64,000 bases of DNA from positions 7,556,216 to 7,620,215 of the forward strand of contig JAJEKV010000005.1 in the NCBI GenBank assembly GCA_021234155.1, given 5' to 3'. The position numbers were made by a program, and so were the translations under genes. The DNA comes from Isoetes taiwanensis (lineage: Eukaryota; Streptophyta; Lycopodiopsida; Isoetales; Isoetaceae). The notes below the pieces were generated by a model. That model was not told where the DNA came from. It searched no databases and was given only the letters and a program-made list of their open reading frames with translations. This document shows, piece by piece, positions 22,201-35,921 of the stretch. The stretch's first letter is position 1. Each line of letters begins with the position of its first letter.

Positions 22201-25200
22201 TCTCAAATCCAATCAACTGCAAGCCAGCCATCTGCATAGTAGTACACTAGATGCCGGCTAAATAAGTCCAATGCACTCCTCTCCATGTGCCTGGCCTGTA
22301 GCAGATTAGAATCATGACGGACCTGGAGCTTAATGAGGTGTAGCAAAGAACCTCAAATAGTAAGTATGCACAAATTCTAGCTCTTGTTTGCCCTAACTGT
22401 ATCCCAATGCATTAACATATGAACTTAGAAGAAAAAATTTGTCCTTCATGTTTAAAATGGAAGAAACACAACCAACTGCTAGTGCTCAAGTACCTTTCCA
22501 AAATGAGGTAACAAAGACCAATATAAAGCCCAAGAAGCTACAGTGAGTGCAGCATTCCTGACTGCAGTGAGTGCAGCCATATAAAAAACTGCAGTGGTGC
22601 AGCATATCCCCTAAACTCCAGAAAGAAAGAAAGATCTAGCATATCTATCCTGAATCTGAGAAGAATGTCTGGCCAAGTGTACACATCAAGAAATGGCGTA
22701 GAGCATACCAGAAGATTGATACTTCTCCCGAGCATGAAACAGAGCTAACGGAGCGAAGACCCTGTTGATGCAAGATAGCCTCGTATTCTGTGGTTTATGT
22801 TGCAGAAGAAAGGCAAGGCGGCTATTCAGTCACAGAAGAAAGGAAAGACAGCATTAAAGGGCTCTTAGGAGCTAAGGCGAGCTCAAAAAACCCCTTTACC
22901 ACAAACCAAATCGCTGGGGCTTAGCATCCTACTTCAATCTGCAGAAAAACCACTGAATCGCAGAAGCTAGTGGCCAAGGATGCTACCTTCGACCACTCTT
23001 CCAGCAAGAAAGGGAGGAGATGTCTGCACGAGAGATGGGCGGCCGCCTGCCGCCGCCCTAGCCGCAAAACCCTAACATGTGGTGTCTGAGCACTTTGACC
23101 GCTTTGATTTGCACTGAAAACTGCATCTTGCAATGTTGTTGTGCAGGTAGAACTTCCTATTTCTTTTTTTCTATCTTTCTGTAGCATCATATAATTCTTG
23201 AGTAGATGTTTACATGGTATTCAACCTATGAATTGTTCGAGCCATGTTTATGTTGATCCATGCACTAGATTCATGCAAAGCACATGCCAGAAGTAAGGTT
23301 CTTGCCCTTAATTATCCGGGCTTGCATCATGTATTAATGTCATTTCCTAAACTTACACCATCTTTATCAATCAGTTCGTTGCAGATTAGGCACCCAAGAT
23401 CCAGATATTTGTCCCACTCGCATTGGTCTATTTTTCTTTCTTTGCATGCTTTCTGAGTTGTAGAGTCATTTAAACAGGGTTTATCTTTGTGCATGAAATT
23501 TGTACGTGGTTGTAACTCTTTTTAGGAGTTGTGAGATTGCAAAGCGACATTAAGGAACTGTACTTAAAGTACAGCCATGGAGCATTTAACAAAATTTTAA
23601 GCCCCTCTAAATTCCATTAAACATAGTTGTAGCTATGATGCAGGGATAGAGGATGAGCCTGTCTTGGCACACTTCATGCCAGTCAAAAGGAAGACATGAT
23701 CAAGAAAGTCAGCACACAGTTGGATCTACCTCTGGTGCAAATAGGAACAGAGGTTATTGGAACTCTCCATGTTCCTCTACCTTCATTATGAGAAGCATGT
23801 GGTAGTCGAAACTTCTCAAGCTCATGCTTTCAAACTGTTCACTAGGTAAAATTTTGCTTTTTGGATTATGAATCTACATGGTTCATGAGTGATGCTTGGC
23901 CAAGGTCTGTATTGTTTCTCTCAAGCAGTATTTATTTGGATTTCTTTCAGTCTTCTGTTTTGAATGGCCTTAACTAGAATATATGGAATGGTCTCATTAT
24001 ATTGTCAATTCATTTTGTCTGCTGAGTAAATATATTTCAGGGTTGGAGCGCCTTTGGAGCCTTCATTGACATTTTGGGAGTACACTTGGACCTTCTGAGT
24101 GTTTTTCCTGGCAAGATACATAGATCTGAGTGGGCTCTTTATTTTAGATTGGTTTCATTTAACGTAGGTAGCATAAAAATTGAAAATGGAAAGATTATTA
24201 ATATTCATTTATATAGCTACAGAAAGCCTTGCAGATATCATTGTTTATGTAGACATGTATATTCTTGGGTGTGTTAGATAAGGGTTTATAATTACATGGC
24301 CTAGGGTGGCATTTACAAATGAAACCTCCATTTGCTGCATGGTAAGCCCATATTGCTGAGACCTTCATTTCTTACATGATAGTATGTGTGACTGACAAAT
24401 GGACACTTCATTTTTGAGTTTTGAATGCCCACGATGCCCAAGGGCCTTCCAATATCACTTGAATCTATATGAGGGATTTAAATGTTGGGACGCTTTTACC
24501 TCAGTCAATTCCAAGTAGGCACCTGAAGATTCAATTCCAAGCAGGCATCTGAAGATATCCCTTCCGTTGCAAATTTGACTCGGAGAAGTTTTTGTGCTGA
24601 GAGTTCCATCCAAATCTGAAGAATGTCAAGGCAACTATGTTTCTTGATCTTTGTAGCCAACTATGTTTCTTGATCTGCTGGATGTGTCCTTTGATTATTC
24701 TTCTGTCAAAGTTGTCCCATTCTCTGATCTTATTTCTTCACTATAGGTTTATATTACGTTGTAAACTGCTCAATGGCAAACATTTCTTTCCAGTTTTGAA
24801 CTGCTCAGTGGCAAACATTTCCTTCCAGGTATTTTCTGACCTCACATTTACAAGCTTATAGACAACATGGATCAGACTGTCCACAGTGTTAGGTAGACAA
24901 GATCCATGGCATGAACGATGTACGGATCTGAAGAAATCAGCAATAAAACTCATGTAAAAGCATAAGAGAATAGATAATGTTTACGTCCAAGTTCCATACA
25001 TTCTACAATAGTTCTCTGTAGGAAAAAAAGGCCGTCGTTGCTGCTGTATAGAACTATGGTAAGAACTATAGCCTATCCATATATCGCAGTTCCTCAATAT
25101 CTATCTACATGGCTTAGTTACTTTTTCTTTAACTATATCTATATGCAGCAAGTCATTATGTTCTACCAATTACACTGACAAGCAAATCGTCTGCCAGTTG

Positions 25201-26497
25201 TATTGACAGGCAACATACATTGAAGCGCTACTCACGAACTTTAGAAGGTGCTAACTGCTCTAATTTATTTCTTGCAATTTCTTCATACCCTGGAGGTGTA
25301 TCAGATTGAACAATTCACAGAACCATATCAGTGGATCAACTATGAACTGCAGCATCTTATGTTTTATTGGATGCCACCATAGGCACTCTCAAATTTTGTT
25401 GAGCTTCTGAAGCCATAATGTATAAGAGTGGTCTTTTATTTGCAATATGCAATGAAGGCCTTAGGAAATGTTGATTGAGACAAATATGTTGCACACTAAA
25501 TTATTTAAACCATTTAAACCACAAATATTAGATCAGTTTTTTTCATACAACTTAATTCATGTTGGTTGTAAATAATGATTGTTTATTAGGTAAATTAACA
25601 CCTCGAGATTCGAAAGAATTGCTAAAGGCATTGGAAGGTAACTAAGCTGAACACTAAGGTATGCCATTTCATGTACCTACAACTTCAACTTTGCTCAATG
25701 AAATCTCAACACAATTGTACTGCAACTTCACCTATTATGCGAAAAGGCCAAGTTTGTGAATAATTTGCTTTATAAATCTCATTTGTCTGCCCTAAGCACA
25801 GAATCATAACAAGCATTTTCTAATAATAATCTTAACATACTCCCTCCAAATAATGTTTACACTAAATAAATAGACAACAACTAAACTCCTCATTGAATCT
25901 TATTGAAGCTCTTATCATGTACTGTCTTATAGGCCGTTTTGGTCTCTGCAGACGTTAAAAATATTATTTCTGCCTTCCCCATCTTCTATTATGAACATGA
26001 CAATATCTTTTCTTTGCACTTGATTTTATTACTTAGAGCAACTATAAAATACTACAACAACATACTCTAAAGACCCAGTGTTAGTCTGAGTCCCATCTAC
26101 ATAGTGCTACATGGCAAACATTCCAATGATGCATAGATTTCCATAGGCTTTTGTTTTAAATGTTGATTAAAAAAATGCTTCATCCATTGAACAACCAATT
26201 TGGTACTTTTTACCGGACAATTGGACAAGTTGCAAATGTAGAATCCTGCATTCTCAGCATGCCCATAAGATCATGTATGTTGCTCAACGTAATAATCAAA
26301 TTTAGATTGTAGAAACTCTGTGAAAGTGTTGTACCACAAATATTAGTATAGGTTCTTATCAATATCATTAGCTTAAAAAGCCACGTATTGGAATGATATT
26401 TGAACAAACAAACCACTATAGTTCCTACTTGAACAACATCATATATAACCAATTTCATCCAACCAAATGCTTCACATTAACTTAGATTTGTACCTTT
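22201..26497. other. AT-rich stretch without a recognised gene
   Basis: Short frames only. Small tandem duplications occur near 24517-24570 and 24764-24828 (AACTGCTCARTGGCAAACATT). The right part must belong to the Helitron ending at 26526, but its left end was not found. Confidence 0.4.
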
Positions 26498-26526
26498 GCC
26501 CGGCAACGCCGGGCACCCATTACTAG
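26498..26526 (+). mobile_element. Helitron 3' terminus (copy with compensated hairpin)
   Basis: Hairpin GCCCGGC-AAC-GCCGGGC (26498-26514), then CTAG at 26523-26526 and T. Compared with the other copies, one stem pair has changed on both sides (A-T to G-C), keeping the pairing. The 5' terminus was not located. Confidence 0.75.
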
Positions 26527-26756
26527 TTAATATAAAAGATGTTTTTTTAATGGACTAGGGTGAAAGCATGTAGCTGGGGGGGGCAGTTTTGCGCTGGCCA
26601 AGCACCCCCTAAGCACCCTCCAGACCTTTTTTTTTTTTTAATATTTTTCAAATTCGTTTCCCCCGTCATGCCCTTCACGTTCTTTGTGCAGCAGAGGCCT
26701 GCGCCTCTGCTGCGACCCTAACTACATCGACCCACTGATCCAAGCAGTACTTCTAC

Positions 26757-28929
26757 ATGATGAACCAAATGGCTATGATTCCGGCTTCTTTTTCAAACCC
26801 TTCATGCATTTCTTTGGATCAAACGGCTGCTATTTGGACGCCCAAAAAGGTATACCCTGAACCTCTATTTTTTTGCCTCTGCTTTTATTTGCTTTCATTT
26901 GGCTTTATCCGGCTCATGCATGGTTTATTTTGTAGGTCGAAATGAGGTTTGCAAGCACTATTGAGGAATTCAATGTTTACAGACTGCTTCCAAACGAAGG
27001 CAGGCCCCACATCTGATTTTCTTAGTGTTTGGAATCGTGAAGTAAAAGAGAATAAGATCAAGCTCCACCAGGTAAAGCCAGAATTTGTAGATGATTTGCA
27101 TGGTGCACAAGATTTATCAGAAAGGTTTAAAGAACAAGGAAGCCAGGACAGTTTTTGCTAGAGCTTTTGCATGGCAGCACACTCCAATGGCTCTTGCTCA
27201 TCCTTCAAAATTCATAGTGAATTGGGCTAGATTTGCATGGAATAGAATGCAGCTTTCACAGAGAAATACCCAAAAGAAAACTGACATGGAGGAAATTAAT
27301 TTAAGGAACATTGCTTTGGCTATTTCAGCCTTAGAGGCAGAATTAGATATCTTGACTGGTGCACTTTCTTCATTACAACATGATCTTAAAGAAAAGCAAA
27401 CTGAATTGGTCAGTGTTAGTGGGATTTTGCAAGGGTATGACCTTGCTGCTGCATCAATTTCATTGGACATACAGGAAATAAGGAAAGATCTAGAAGGCTT
27501 GAGAGACATTTGTCCAGATGAGGATGTAGCTTTGAAACAAAAAACTGATGAGGAATGTGCACTAGGTCTTTTCCTGCTCACAATTTTGAAGAAAAAAAAG
27601 GAGGCAGACATTCGGCAGGATTTAGAAGCAGAAATAAGTAGGATAAGTGCAGTAATTTGTTTTAAGCAGGATAAGCAAGATGACTTGAAAAATAAACTAG
27701 AGAACCTGCAGCATTTGAGGTCTTCATTCCTTACCACCACACTGATCAGACCTTCTCCTGGAAACTGGACCATTGTAGATGGAACGAGTGGATGTGTAGT
27801 TTGTGGCATGGCATTTAGTGTTAATTTTGTAATGCATGTACAGCTACAATGTGGACACAAGTTCCACCTTTGGTGCTTCCAGAAGTGCATGCAAAATTTG
27901 CAATGCAATGTTTGCAATCTAGAGCTGCCAACAGACTTGTATTCAGAGCTTGGTTATCTTAATTTTGTCCCTAACATGGAGGATGAGGAAGATAAAGATA
28001 CTGAGACTGCAGCCACTAAAGGTACATGCAGTCATAATAACGAGGAATATGTTGAATCTCCTCAGAAATTACAAGCGCGGAGACGTCCACAGACTCGATC
28101 CATGACAAGCCCTTTGAAATGTTAGTTTTATATTTTTATTTTATATTGAATAGTACGGGTTATTTAATTGCATGTATGCAGCGGAAGAGAAAGGTAAAAA
28201 ACGGTTAAAGAAGGCGCATCTTGAAGACGAGGGATTTGCTGAAAATGAAGAAGCTGATTTGGAGCAGCGGGTTTTGAGTAAGTGTTTAATAGTGAGCTCC
28301 GTATTTCATTGCATTTTTATTAAGACATATGCAGGTGCGGAAGATTATTCGAGAGGCGTGCAAGAAGTTGCGGGTAAGGAAGCAACAACTGTTAAAGTTT
28401 CCTAAAAAGGTAATTTGCCTTAACCTCATAATTCATTATGAGACTTGCATACTAGCTTTTCCTCAATAAATCCTAAATTCCTGAAGGACACGGGTTCTTG
28501 CATCATCCAGCTACCTGACTTGTCATGCAACCATAAGCATTTAGTCTACGGGTATTTTGAATGGCAGGTACAGGTGGCTCGTTTCAAGCAGAGTCTTGGA
28601 ACTCTAGCCAAATAAAAAAGTTGTGGTTTCCAACCCAGGTAGCTGATTGGCCAAGTACAAACCAGAACCCATTTGGTCATGCTCCAATTTGCAACTTTAC
28701 CTCTATTTTACCTTCTGCTACTGCAAGTGATGAACTTCAATCTCCCGTCCATGTCGACAGTCCACCTTTGCCTGTTCCAGGCCCTATCTTACCCTCTGCT
28801 GCAGCTGACGAAGTGCAATCTCCCATCTGTGGTGACGGTCCACATGTGGCTGCAAATGAATCTGACACAGAAACGGATGCTGACAACGACATGACTTTGG
28901 AGCAATTTACCAGGAATATTGGACTTTAA
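26757..28929 (+). CDS. Transposon-borne coiled-coil/RING-like protein
   Basis: The core exon is 27091-28125. It has a long charged helical region (about residues 60-220, coiled-coil-like), then CVVCGMAF, CGHKFHLWCFQKC and CNVC, in a C-x2-C...C-x-H-x2-H-x2-C...C-x2-C RING-type pattern that suggests E3 ubiquitin ligase activity. It is followed by an acidic tail and an Arg-rich segment. A possible first exon is 26757-26849 (donor GTATAC), joining at 26936 to a piece reading MRFASTIEEFNVYRLL, but frames do not connect cleanly there. Small 3' exons near 28180-28280 and 28335-28405, and a last one at 28561-28929 ending FTRNIGL, are plausible. Start and splicing are uncertain. It sits opposite the transposase gene inside the same TIRs and may act as an accessory factor. 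Confidence 0.55.
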
Positions 28930-30767
28930 CATGGTGGTCTATATATTTTGATGACATGCTCATGTAGATATTTTGTTTATAATGTCGACTTTTATGACCA
29001 GACTGAAAAAAATTTGTATAACAGGATAAAGCCTTGTACATTGTGATTATCATTGTTTTTGATGTGCAAAAAATTTTGTGCTTATCATTGTTTGTGATTA
29101 TCATTTTGTGGTAAGAATTGTTTGTGCTGTCAAAAAAAGTTTGTTGATTGGAGATACAGGATAACAGGAAAAAGTTTGTTGTTTGGAACACGTAACATAT
29201 TGGAACACTCTCACCAAACATATAGAAAAAGAAAAGGTTGCTTGACAGATGGCTCCTACACAAGACAATCTGAATTATTTCATGAATATTGAATGGCAAA
29301 ATGGCAAAATGTTGCAATGGCAAACTGTTGCAATTGGCAAAATGTTGCAGTGGCAGACTGATACCATTTTGGCATATCATGATAGAGATAGAATTGTCTA
29401 ATACCATTTACCTGAAAGAAACTAATTATCGAAGATTAAATATGCTGCAAAAGAAGTACAGAACTTTCCAAGGTTGAACTAATGGTCTTCCTTTGCCAAT
29501 TGGCTCTACGACATGCCGTAGGGTCTTCTCATGCTTAGGGGCATAACTGTTGTCTATTAGGGGTCCAAACTTGAAATATCATATGGTACCATTCTTTAGA
29601 TTGGTGCAATGCAACGATGAGCCCATTGATCCATTGTTCTAGTGAAATATTCATTTGGAAACTTACAATGCAAGGGTTGAATGCATTTAGCATGCGGTGA
29701 ATATTTAAACCCCGCTGTAATTGGACGTGCATAGAACCCACTATTGATTTGGAAGCCAAGGATAGAATGCATTTCGCATTTAAGCTTAATTCTTCGTACA
29801 TATTTGAAAATGCGAATGCAGATAACTAGCTAAAACAACCCAAATTGCAAACGTTTTGCAGATGTCTCAGATCAGGGCTGTGAGAGAAAATTATTCTTAG
29901 AGGTAAATGCACATTTGCATTAGGTGTTTGGCAGTTTACAAATGAAAATGGAACTGAAGATGCAGAAGCTTTAGCTATAGATCTTAGTACAGTAAGTTAC
30001 CCATCATAATCTCATTCATCAAGGATGAGACCCATTTTACAAGCAAAATTGAGTAAGAAGTTAAGCTTGCTATGAGCACTGTAATGGAAATGCATACAAT
30101 TTTGTGCGAGTAGTATATTTATCTCAGGGTATCACCCATGATAGACAGCATGCAGTCAACTTAGTCTGGAACCATATGGTGTTGTTGCAAAGAAGCTTCT
30201 CTGCAAGGCCATCGCCCAACTACTAGTTAGCATTTCCTTTCCAAATATATGTGGTAAGAACAGAGATGAGACTGAACGATTTCTGGTAAGAAAACAGATT
30301 AAAATTCTGTGCCATTGTGTGATTTCCAATGTCCCAATGTCTAGCCCTGTACAATCGAATTCTATTGAAAAGGCAATAAACTTGAAACAAAGTTACTACT
30401 ATTGTATCAGTATTTGTTACAATACATATAAAAGTTGCCCACATGCTAGAACTCAGGCTTGTACATGAACAGCCCTGCTGCATAGAATTGGTGTGAGATT
30501 TTCATGCTATGTTTTATGTAGAGGGGCACTGGTGTGCTCTGCAAATTTCCAGCATATATCTCCAGCAAAAATCAACTCTCAAGCAAACGTATTTATAAGC
30601 AAAAAATGACATGCCATTTTGGACAGTAACATATAGAAATATCTACCTCATAATAAAACCTGCCTCCAGAATATGAAATCAAACCTGCACCCATCGAACC
30701 TATTGCTAAGCTCTTACTGTCCATTGCCAGATAGAAAATGCAAAAGACCTTTTTACATATTGATCCC
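28930..30767. other. Intergenic part of the TIR transposon
   Basis: Lies between the two gene ends. AT-rich; contains short repeats of ATGGCAAAATG at about 29290-29350. No gene was seen. Confidence 0.4.
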
Positions 30768-33700
30768 TTAGATGGGCAAGTGCTTGTCATTCCCTGCACA
30801 AGACTTCTGCGCATATCTCCTGCAAACTATTTCTTCATATTGCCTGCAAAAAATAATTTGAATATGTAACAAAAGCATGAGAAGCATGTACATCAACGTA
30901 GAGAATAGATGCCAGAAATTATAACAACCTTTGGAATTAGGCTTCCTTGTGAGTGTCTTGGACTTCCTTCCAACAGTCATCTTCTTGTCAACCTTCCTTC
31001 CAACAGTCATCTTCTTGTCAACCTTCCTTGTCGCTGTCGTCTTGCTACTCACTTTCCTTGCAATTGTCTTCTTCTTTCTGGCTACTACCTTCTTCCGCAC
31101 TGCATTTAGAATCTCTTCTTTTCTCTCAATTGTATTCTTGCTTGTCTTCGAGCTGCCAAGGGCTAATGTCTCAGAATCTGGTGGTGGCAAGGAATCCACG
31201 ATATGCTCGTGTGTTGTCAGAGGTAAATGATAGACATTATCTTCACCTAAATCAGCAATCAATTCTATATTTGCAGATATTACGAGATGCGAATAGCAAT
31301 TCACATCTGGCATATGGGTTAACAACTCGTATCTACCTTCTCCAATGTACTTGTAGTACTTGCCGGTAAGAATGACCTCTTGTCTACTGAATTTTGATCC
31401 CCAGTGATCCTTGAATGATGTTTCCACTATGTGCTTAGGTTCGGTGCATTTAACAATCCAGAAATCAACATTCTCTTCATTATTGGCTTCCGCATTGATA
31501 ACGAAATTGTCTCCAACTTGCACAAGTTCTGCCTTCCACTGATTCTCTCCTTCATACTGCACATGAGTGACTGGTGTGTCCTCCTACATTATCTGAGGCT
31601 TCAACTCAGAATACGTAAAACGTTTCAATCTCTTTATGTGCTTGCACCTGTTCCATAATCCCATCCAGCAACTAGTACAAAAGCAAGATAGAGATCTGTG
31701 GGCCACCATGGTAGGTCTGTTTTGGCATATTGGCCTGATAGTATGAATGTTTTTTGTGCCCTTCAAGGTGTCACAGTCATATGTCACTTCCCTACAAACC
31801 TCACCTAACTTTATGAGCCAGAATACCCTGAACACATTGTTCACGATAGCATTAAAAACACGTATACATATGCATGCTTCAGAAAACCATGAATTTGTTC
31901 ATACCTAGTGATTAAGTTGTCTTTCACACCTCTTTTCACTTGGAAATACCAAATCAAAAATTGTACAACATCCTCTGCATTCCTTAGAGGCGTGCTCTCC
32001 CTCTTCAACATTTCACCTGTAAGTATTCTCTTTATGACGGCACCAGCTCCATCATGCTTCCCCTTGCCATGGCAAGATGCAAAGTAATTCCACGAAATCT
32101 TTATCGCATTAGATTGATAACATCTTCCTAAGTGATAGAAGGACCTCGAGGACTTGAATTGCGCTGCGCAACCATCAGACCAGAAGACATGGTTTGTGTA
32201 GCATATACCTTTTTCCTTCAAGTAATTGGCATGCTTCTGTAGGCAGTGTTGTACGAATAAGCTATCATGCTTTCGATCGTCTGATATGTAAAAGTGAGTC
32301 TCTTTCACCAACTTACGATTGCCAGTTGAAAGATTTGGAGTCTCGTCTTTCTTTGCATGTCTGTAAGTAATGTGCACCAGTATAGAACACTGATCATTCC
32401 TCCAATGCATCGTCTGGATCTCCTGCTGAATTTTGAACGTATAGTTCTCAGCAAAGTCTATAACAGATACAACAGTGTCCTCTGGAAATGTTTGCAGGCA
32501 TTCCCTAAACTGATCTGCCTGCCACCTTGCCGTATAATTATGAGGGATGAATTGTTTGATAACTGCATCTGCATGCTCCATAAATTCATGTACTGACGTG
32601 CTCTTATAAGCCAACTTCATAACATCCTTCGTGGTGACTACTGGCTTCCCCCCTTTGCCTGTATCTTTTATTTGAGTTTCTGTTATCTGCAATGTAAGAG
32701 CAAACGTAAAGGTTATAATCATATTTCTTAAGTTCAAATTTAAGAAAATCAGTGCACCGTGATAGATGTGGCCAAGCAAACAGCCAATTACAAAAACTAA
32801 GAGGAATACAAAAGTCTAATTATCCACTAAAGTTACCATGTTCAGCATATTTTGCAGCAGCAACAAAAGTCTAATTATCCACTAAAGTTACCATGTTCAG
32901 CATATTTTGCAGCAGCAATCCTTAGTGTCCATAAGCGGATCCCTGGCCATAATTTACTTAGATACCCTGCATGCATGTATTTTCCCTATGCAAGCAACAC
33001 TTAAATCAACAAACCTATAAATACTTAAGAACATGCAACCTTGTAAGATCAAATAACCTAGCCGAAAGCACCTCAGATCTCTCTGGTAGTAAACCACCAC
33101 AAGCTAAATTAAAGCATAACTATATGGCTAATCTAAACCATCACAATCTGAACTCTAAAATGTAAGAAGAAATCAAGGTTATCATCATATTTCATAAGAC
33201 CAAATAAAAGAATATCAATGCATGTAACTAATTGAATGCTCACCTTCTCGAAGTTCTTCCAATCAAGCTTGATTGATTTGCTCTTCTCTTTGGGACATCT
33301 TCGGAATGATTTCAGTCCACAAGCATTGCAATCCATGGTCAAACAAGTAGACTTATACCAAGCTGCTGACTCGTCCTTAGGACACACCATAGTTTTCCAC
33401 ATTTCACTGGTGTTATTGAAAGTATGATTGCTCGCTGCACATATTGGGCCTGGACCACAGACATCACATTTGCATGAACACCTAGGACCATGCATGTTAG
33501 AATCTCGTCTTAGCTTGTTGATTGCCTGCCTAACAAATTCCATTCGCATGTGGTATATGCAGCAGCATGTATCCCTCTCTTTAAGCCTTTTTACAAACTT
33601 AGGCTTCAAAGTCTCGAACAACCTGAGCCCTATTTTCATGTCTGGATGTTGATGCTTAAACCTTCTATAAAACGTGACCTGAAATTTAATAAACAATATA

Positions 33701-34701
33701 AGACAGAGACAAGCTTTTTATTGTGAAAACATAGAAGCATTTACATACCTGACTCTCTTCCAAATAATGTAGTGGCTGCATGTTATAAGGCTTAGGAATC
33801 TTATCACCATTATTATTTCTCCTCAATTTCATAACTTGCCTTTTATTTGGACATACCCTAGTTTCAGAAATCCAAAAGTTGTATACCTTTTCGCGATCTC
33901 CATCCGATAGTCTATCAGATCTGCATTTCCTTTTGAACATAGACCACGGGCCTCCGAATTCAGTAAACTTCCTCCTGTCCAATGCGGCATAGACAGCCTT
34001 TCTCCTCATGTTCAAAACCTTTGAAACTGCTGACCGGTTGGTAGATCCATTAACTGCCATCATCAAGGTGTGGATGCCCTTGCTTGATTGATGTCTTGTG
34101 TCCTAGCACGTTTATTAGCTTCAAGAGTTTCCTTCATATTCTCAACAACATGTTGGTATACTTGTAATTTCTTGTTTCCAATGATTCCAAACTCAGGTAG
34201 GTGTTCAGCTGCCCTGGATATGATTTCCTGTCTATCAGCAGGATGTACCTTGAGGCATACCTTGTTGATGTGATCAACAATAATTCTAACATGTTTTTGT
34301 TTCTGCCTAGTACTCAGCCTTTCCTTCACCTTGTTTGTTTCTAAAGCTAACTTTTCAGATTCCCTCTTCCTCTTTCTTTGCAATTTCCTTTTAGCAGATA
34401 AAATTCTTCTGCATGCAGTATTAGGAGAAATGCAATTGCAAACTTTCTTGCACTCAACCAGGCATACCTCAGGGGTTTCAGAAACCTTCTCATCATGAAT
34501 TGGAGATAAGACAATCTCAGACATGTCTGCATTAATGGGATTTCGAAATTGCATGCCATTGCAACAACCTTCCTCTTCATCCACACTAAAATTTGGAATT
34601 CTATCTTGGATGTCAATTCCCAGAGTAGAAGCAAGCTCTTCTGGACCTTGGCCTCCAAATCTAGTGGCAAATTCAGCAGCATACCTTGCAACCAGATCCA
34701 T
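30768..34701 (-). CDS. Multi-exon DDE-like transposase with Cys-rich and C-terminal reader-like domain
   Basis: Blocks in order: 34701-34063 (starts MDLVARYAAEFATRFGG, Lys/Arg-rich helix); 34066-33716 (helix-turn-helix-like, NRSAVSKVLNMRRKAV), ending at a donor; 33680-33243 with many CxxC pairs (CKCDVCGPGPIC, CNACGLKSFRRC); 32690-31905 with VSVIDFAENYTF, WSDGCAAQFKSSRSFYHL and CHGKGKHDGAGAVIKR, likely catalytic acidic residues; 31844-31584 with CFCTSCWMGLWNRCKH; then 31562-30934, about 90 residues resembling a BAH-like module, followed by a basic tail with VDKKMTVGRK twice. A one-base shift near 34075 and an in-frame TAG at 31586-31584 break the frame, so this copy is probably just inactivated. 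The DDE role is inferred from motif spacing only. Confidence 0.65.
32809..32918. repeat. Two tandem 55-bp units in a transposase intron
   Basis: Units 32809-32863 and 32864-32918 look identical. They lie within the intron between the Cys-rich and catalytic exons. Confidence 0.85.
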
Positions 34702-35190
34702 TCAATTACAAAAATGAAAAAATGACATAACCAAGAATTGTCCATTCGATTAGGAGCCGGCAGAATCGGCCAGAGCGGGAGAACTAGCCTTTGAGTCTGG
34801 ATCGATGACATGGCCAAACTTCCTAAATTGGAGAGGATTTGAAGCTCTCTCATTCGCGGGCTGGCTCTAAGAAATAAGAACGAGACGTCAAAACCTAGTT
34901 CTGAAGGGCCCGAAAATATTCATGGCAAAGTACTAAGCACCCCCAAAGCACTATATGTCGTTGACAAAAAGGTGTCCCCCACCTATATGCTTTCACCCAC
35001 TAAAAAAAGTGGTGTAATGAACCCACTAATTCAAATCTGAAAAAATCACAGGCCGCAAATTCTAACTCAAAACATAGGTTAAAAACGAGGGTTGGAAAAA
35101 AAAAAACACTGGAATAATTTTAAAATAACAGAATCGTGGTTCATAGCTGATTTTTTAAGCTCCTTACGGCCATTTCATACTGATCCTATA

Positions 35191-35884
35191 TGTTGAATAT
35201 GTTCATGTCACAATGTTCTCAGAGCCTGGAGGAATATGCTGCATGCAAATGTGGAAGGTTGAAGGTGCAAAGGATTAATGTCCTAAGGTGAGCATTGGTC
35301 TAAGGTTAAACTAAATTTAACCTAGCTCGTTTGAAAAGCCAATGGTTAAGAAGTTGCATATTATTATTAGTAACCATTGGAGATGATGACACGATGATAT
35401 ATCTAAGGGGGAAATGAGTTTCAAATGTTCCGGATTTGGAACCTCTGAGAAAACGGCTCGGTCGGTCCGCCATAGCGGCCGGATCTGAGCTATAAAGCAA
35501 TGACAAGAAGTATAGATTAGTATCGAACATAGTGGGATTGGATACAGTGACAGGAATTGAAGATTCGACCATTAAAGGTTAAGTTCGGGAGCTGGTCAAA
35601 GGGAGTCAATACCACTGCTACAGTAAAGTTACTGTAGCATTATAAGGTCACGAAGGTATATTGTTTAAAATGATTTGCCTTTCATTATTAATGACTTAGA
35701 AGAACATGAAATGATTAAGGACTAAGTCAACTATGTGAGATCATTGAATCTTAGGGACTTTTGAGTATTGTTGAATCTATTATTGCATAGATTTGTTGTA
35801 ATGGATCTATTTTATGGAAATGTGAAATACACTTTGAAAGTGATTGACTAAACAAAGGGGTTGCTTTTATATTTGAATTCTTCA
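35191..35884 (+). repeat. Copia 5' LTR
   Basis: TG...CA, 694 bp. Provides promoter and start of transcription by analogy with the family. An 88-codon minus-strand frame, present identically in both LTRs, is not a supported gene. Confidence 0.95.
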
Positions 35885-35885
35885 T

Positions 35886-35897
35886 TGGTATCAGAGC
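35886..35897 (+). other. Copia primer-binding site (tRNA-iMet)
   Basis: TGGTATCAGAGC, one base after the LTR end. Confidence 0.95.
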
Positions 35898-35921
35898 TAT
35901 AAGATCCAGGGAATTACAACC

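Larger units (their letters stand above)
26558..34998. mobile_element. 8.4-kb TIR DNA transposon with two divergent-function genes
   Basis: Terminal inverted repeats of 23 bp with two mismatches: GGGTGAAAGCATGTAGCTGGG at 26558 and its reverse partner ending at 34998. ACTA flanks both sides and is a candidate 4-bp target duplication. Just inside both ends, in the same orientation, lies AAGCACCCCC(T/A)AAGCAC. The plus strand encodes a coiled-coil/RING protein (26757-28929). The minus strand encodes a multi-exon transposase (34701-30768). A second, decayed and diverged family member lies at 6560-9362. The superfamily is not assigned. The WSDGCAAQFKS...HGKGKHDG block resembles uncharacterised DDE-like proteins in many eukaryotes, from memory, not searched. 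Confidence 0.75.

Noticed and set aside
27198-27917. 239-codon minus-strand frame opposite the RING gene
   Set aside because: Shadow of the coiled-coil coding region.
35306-35572. 88-codon minus-strand frame, repeated at 40358-40624
   Set aside because: Lies inside both Copia LTRs; identical because the LTRs are; no family resemblance.
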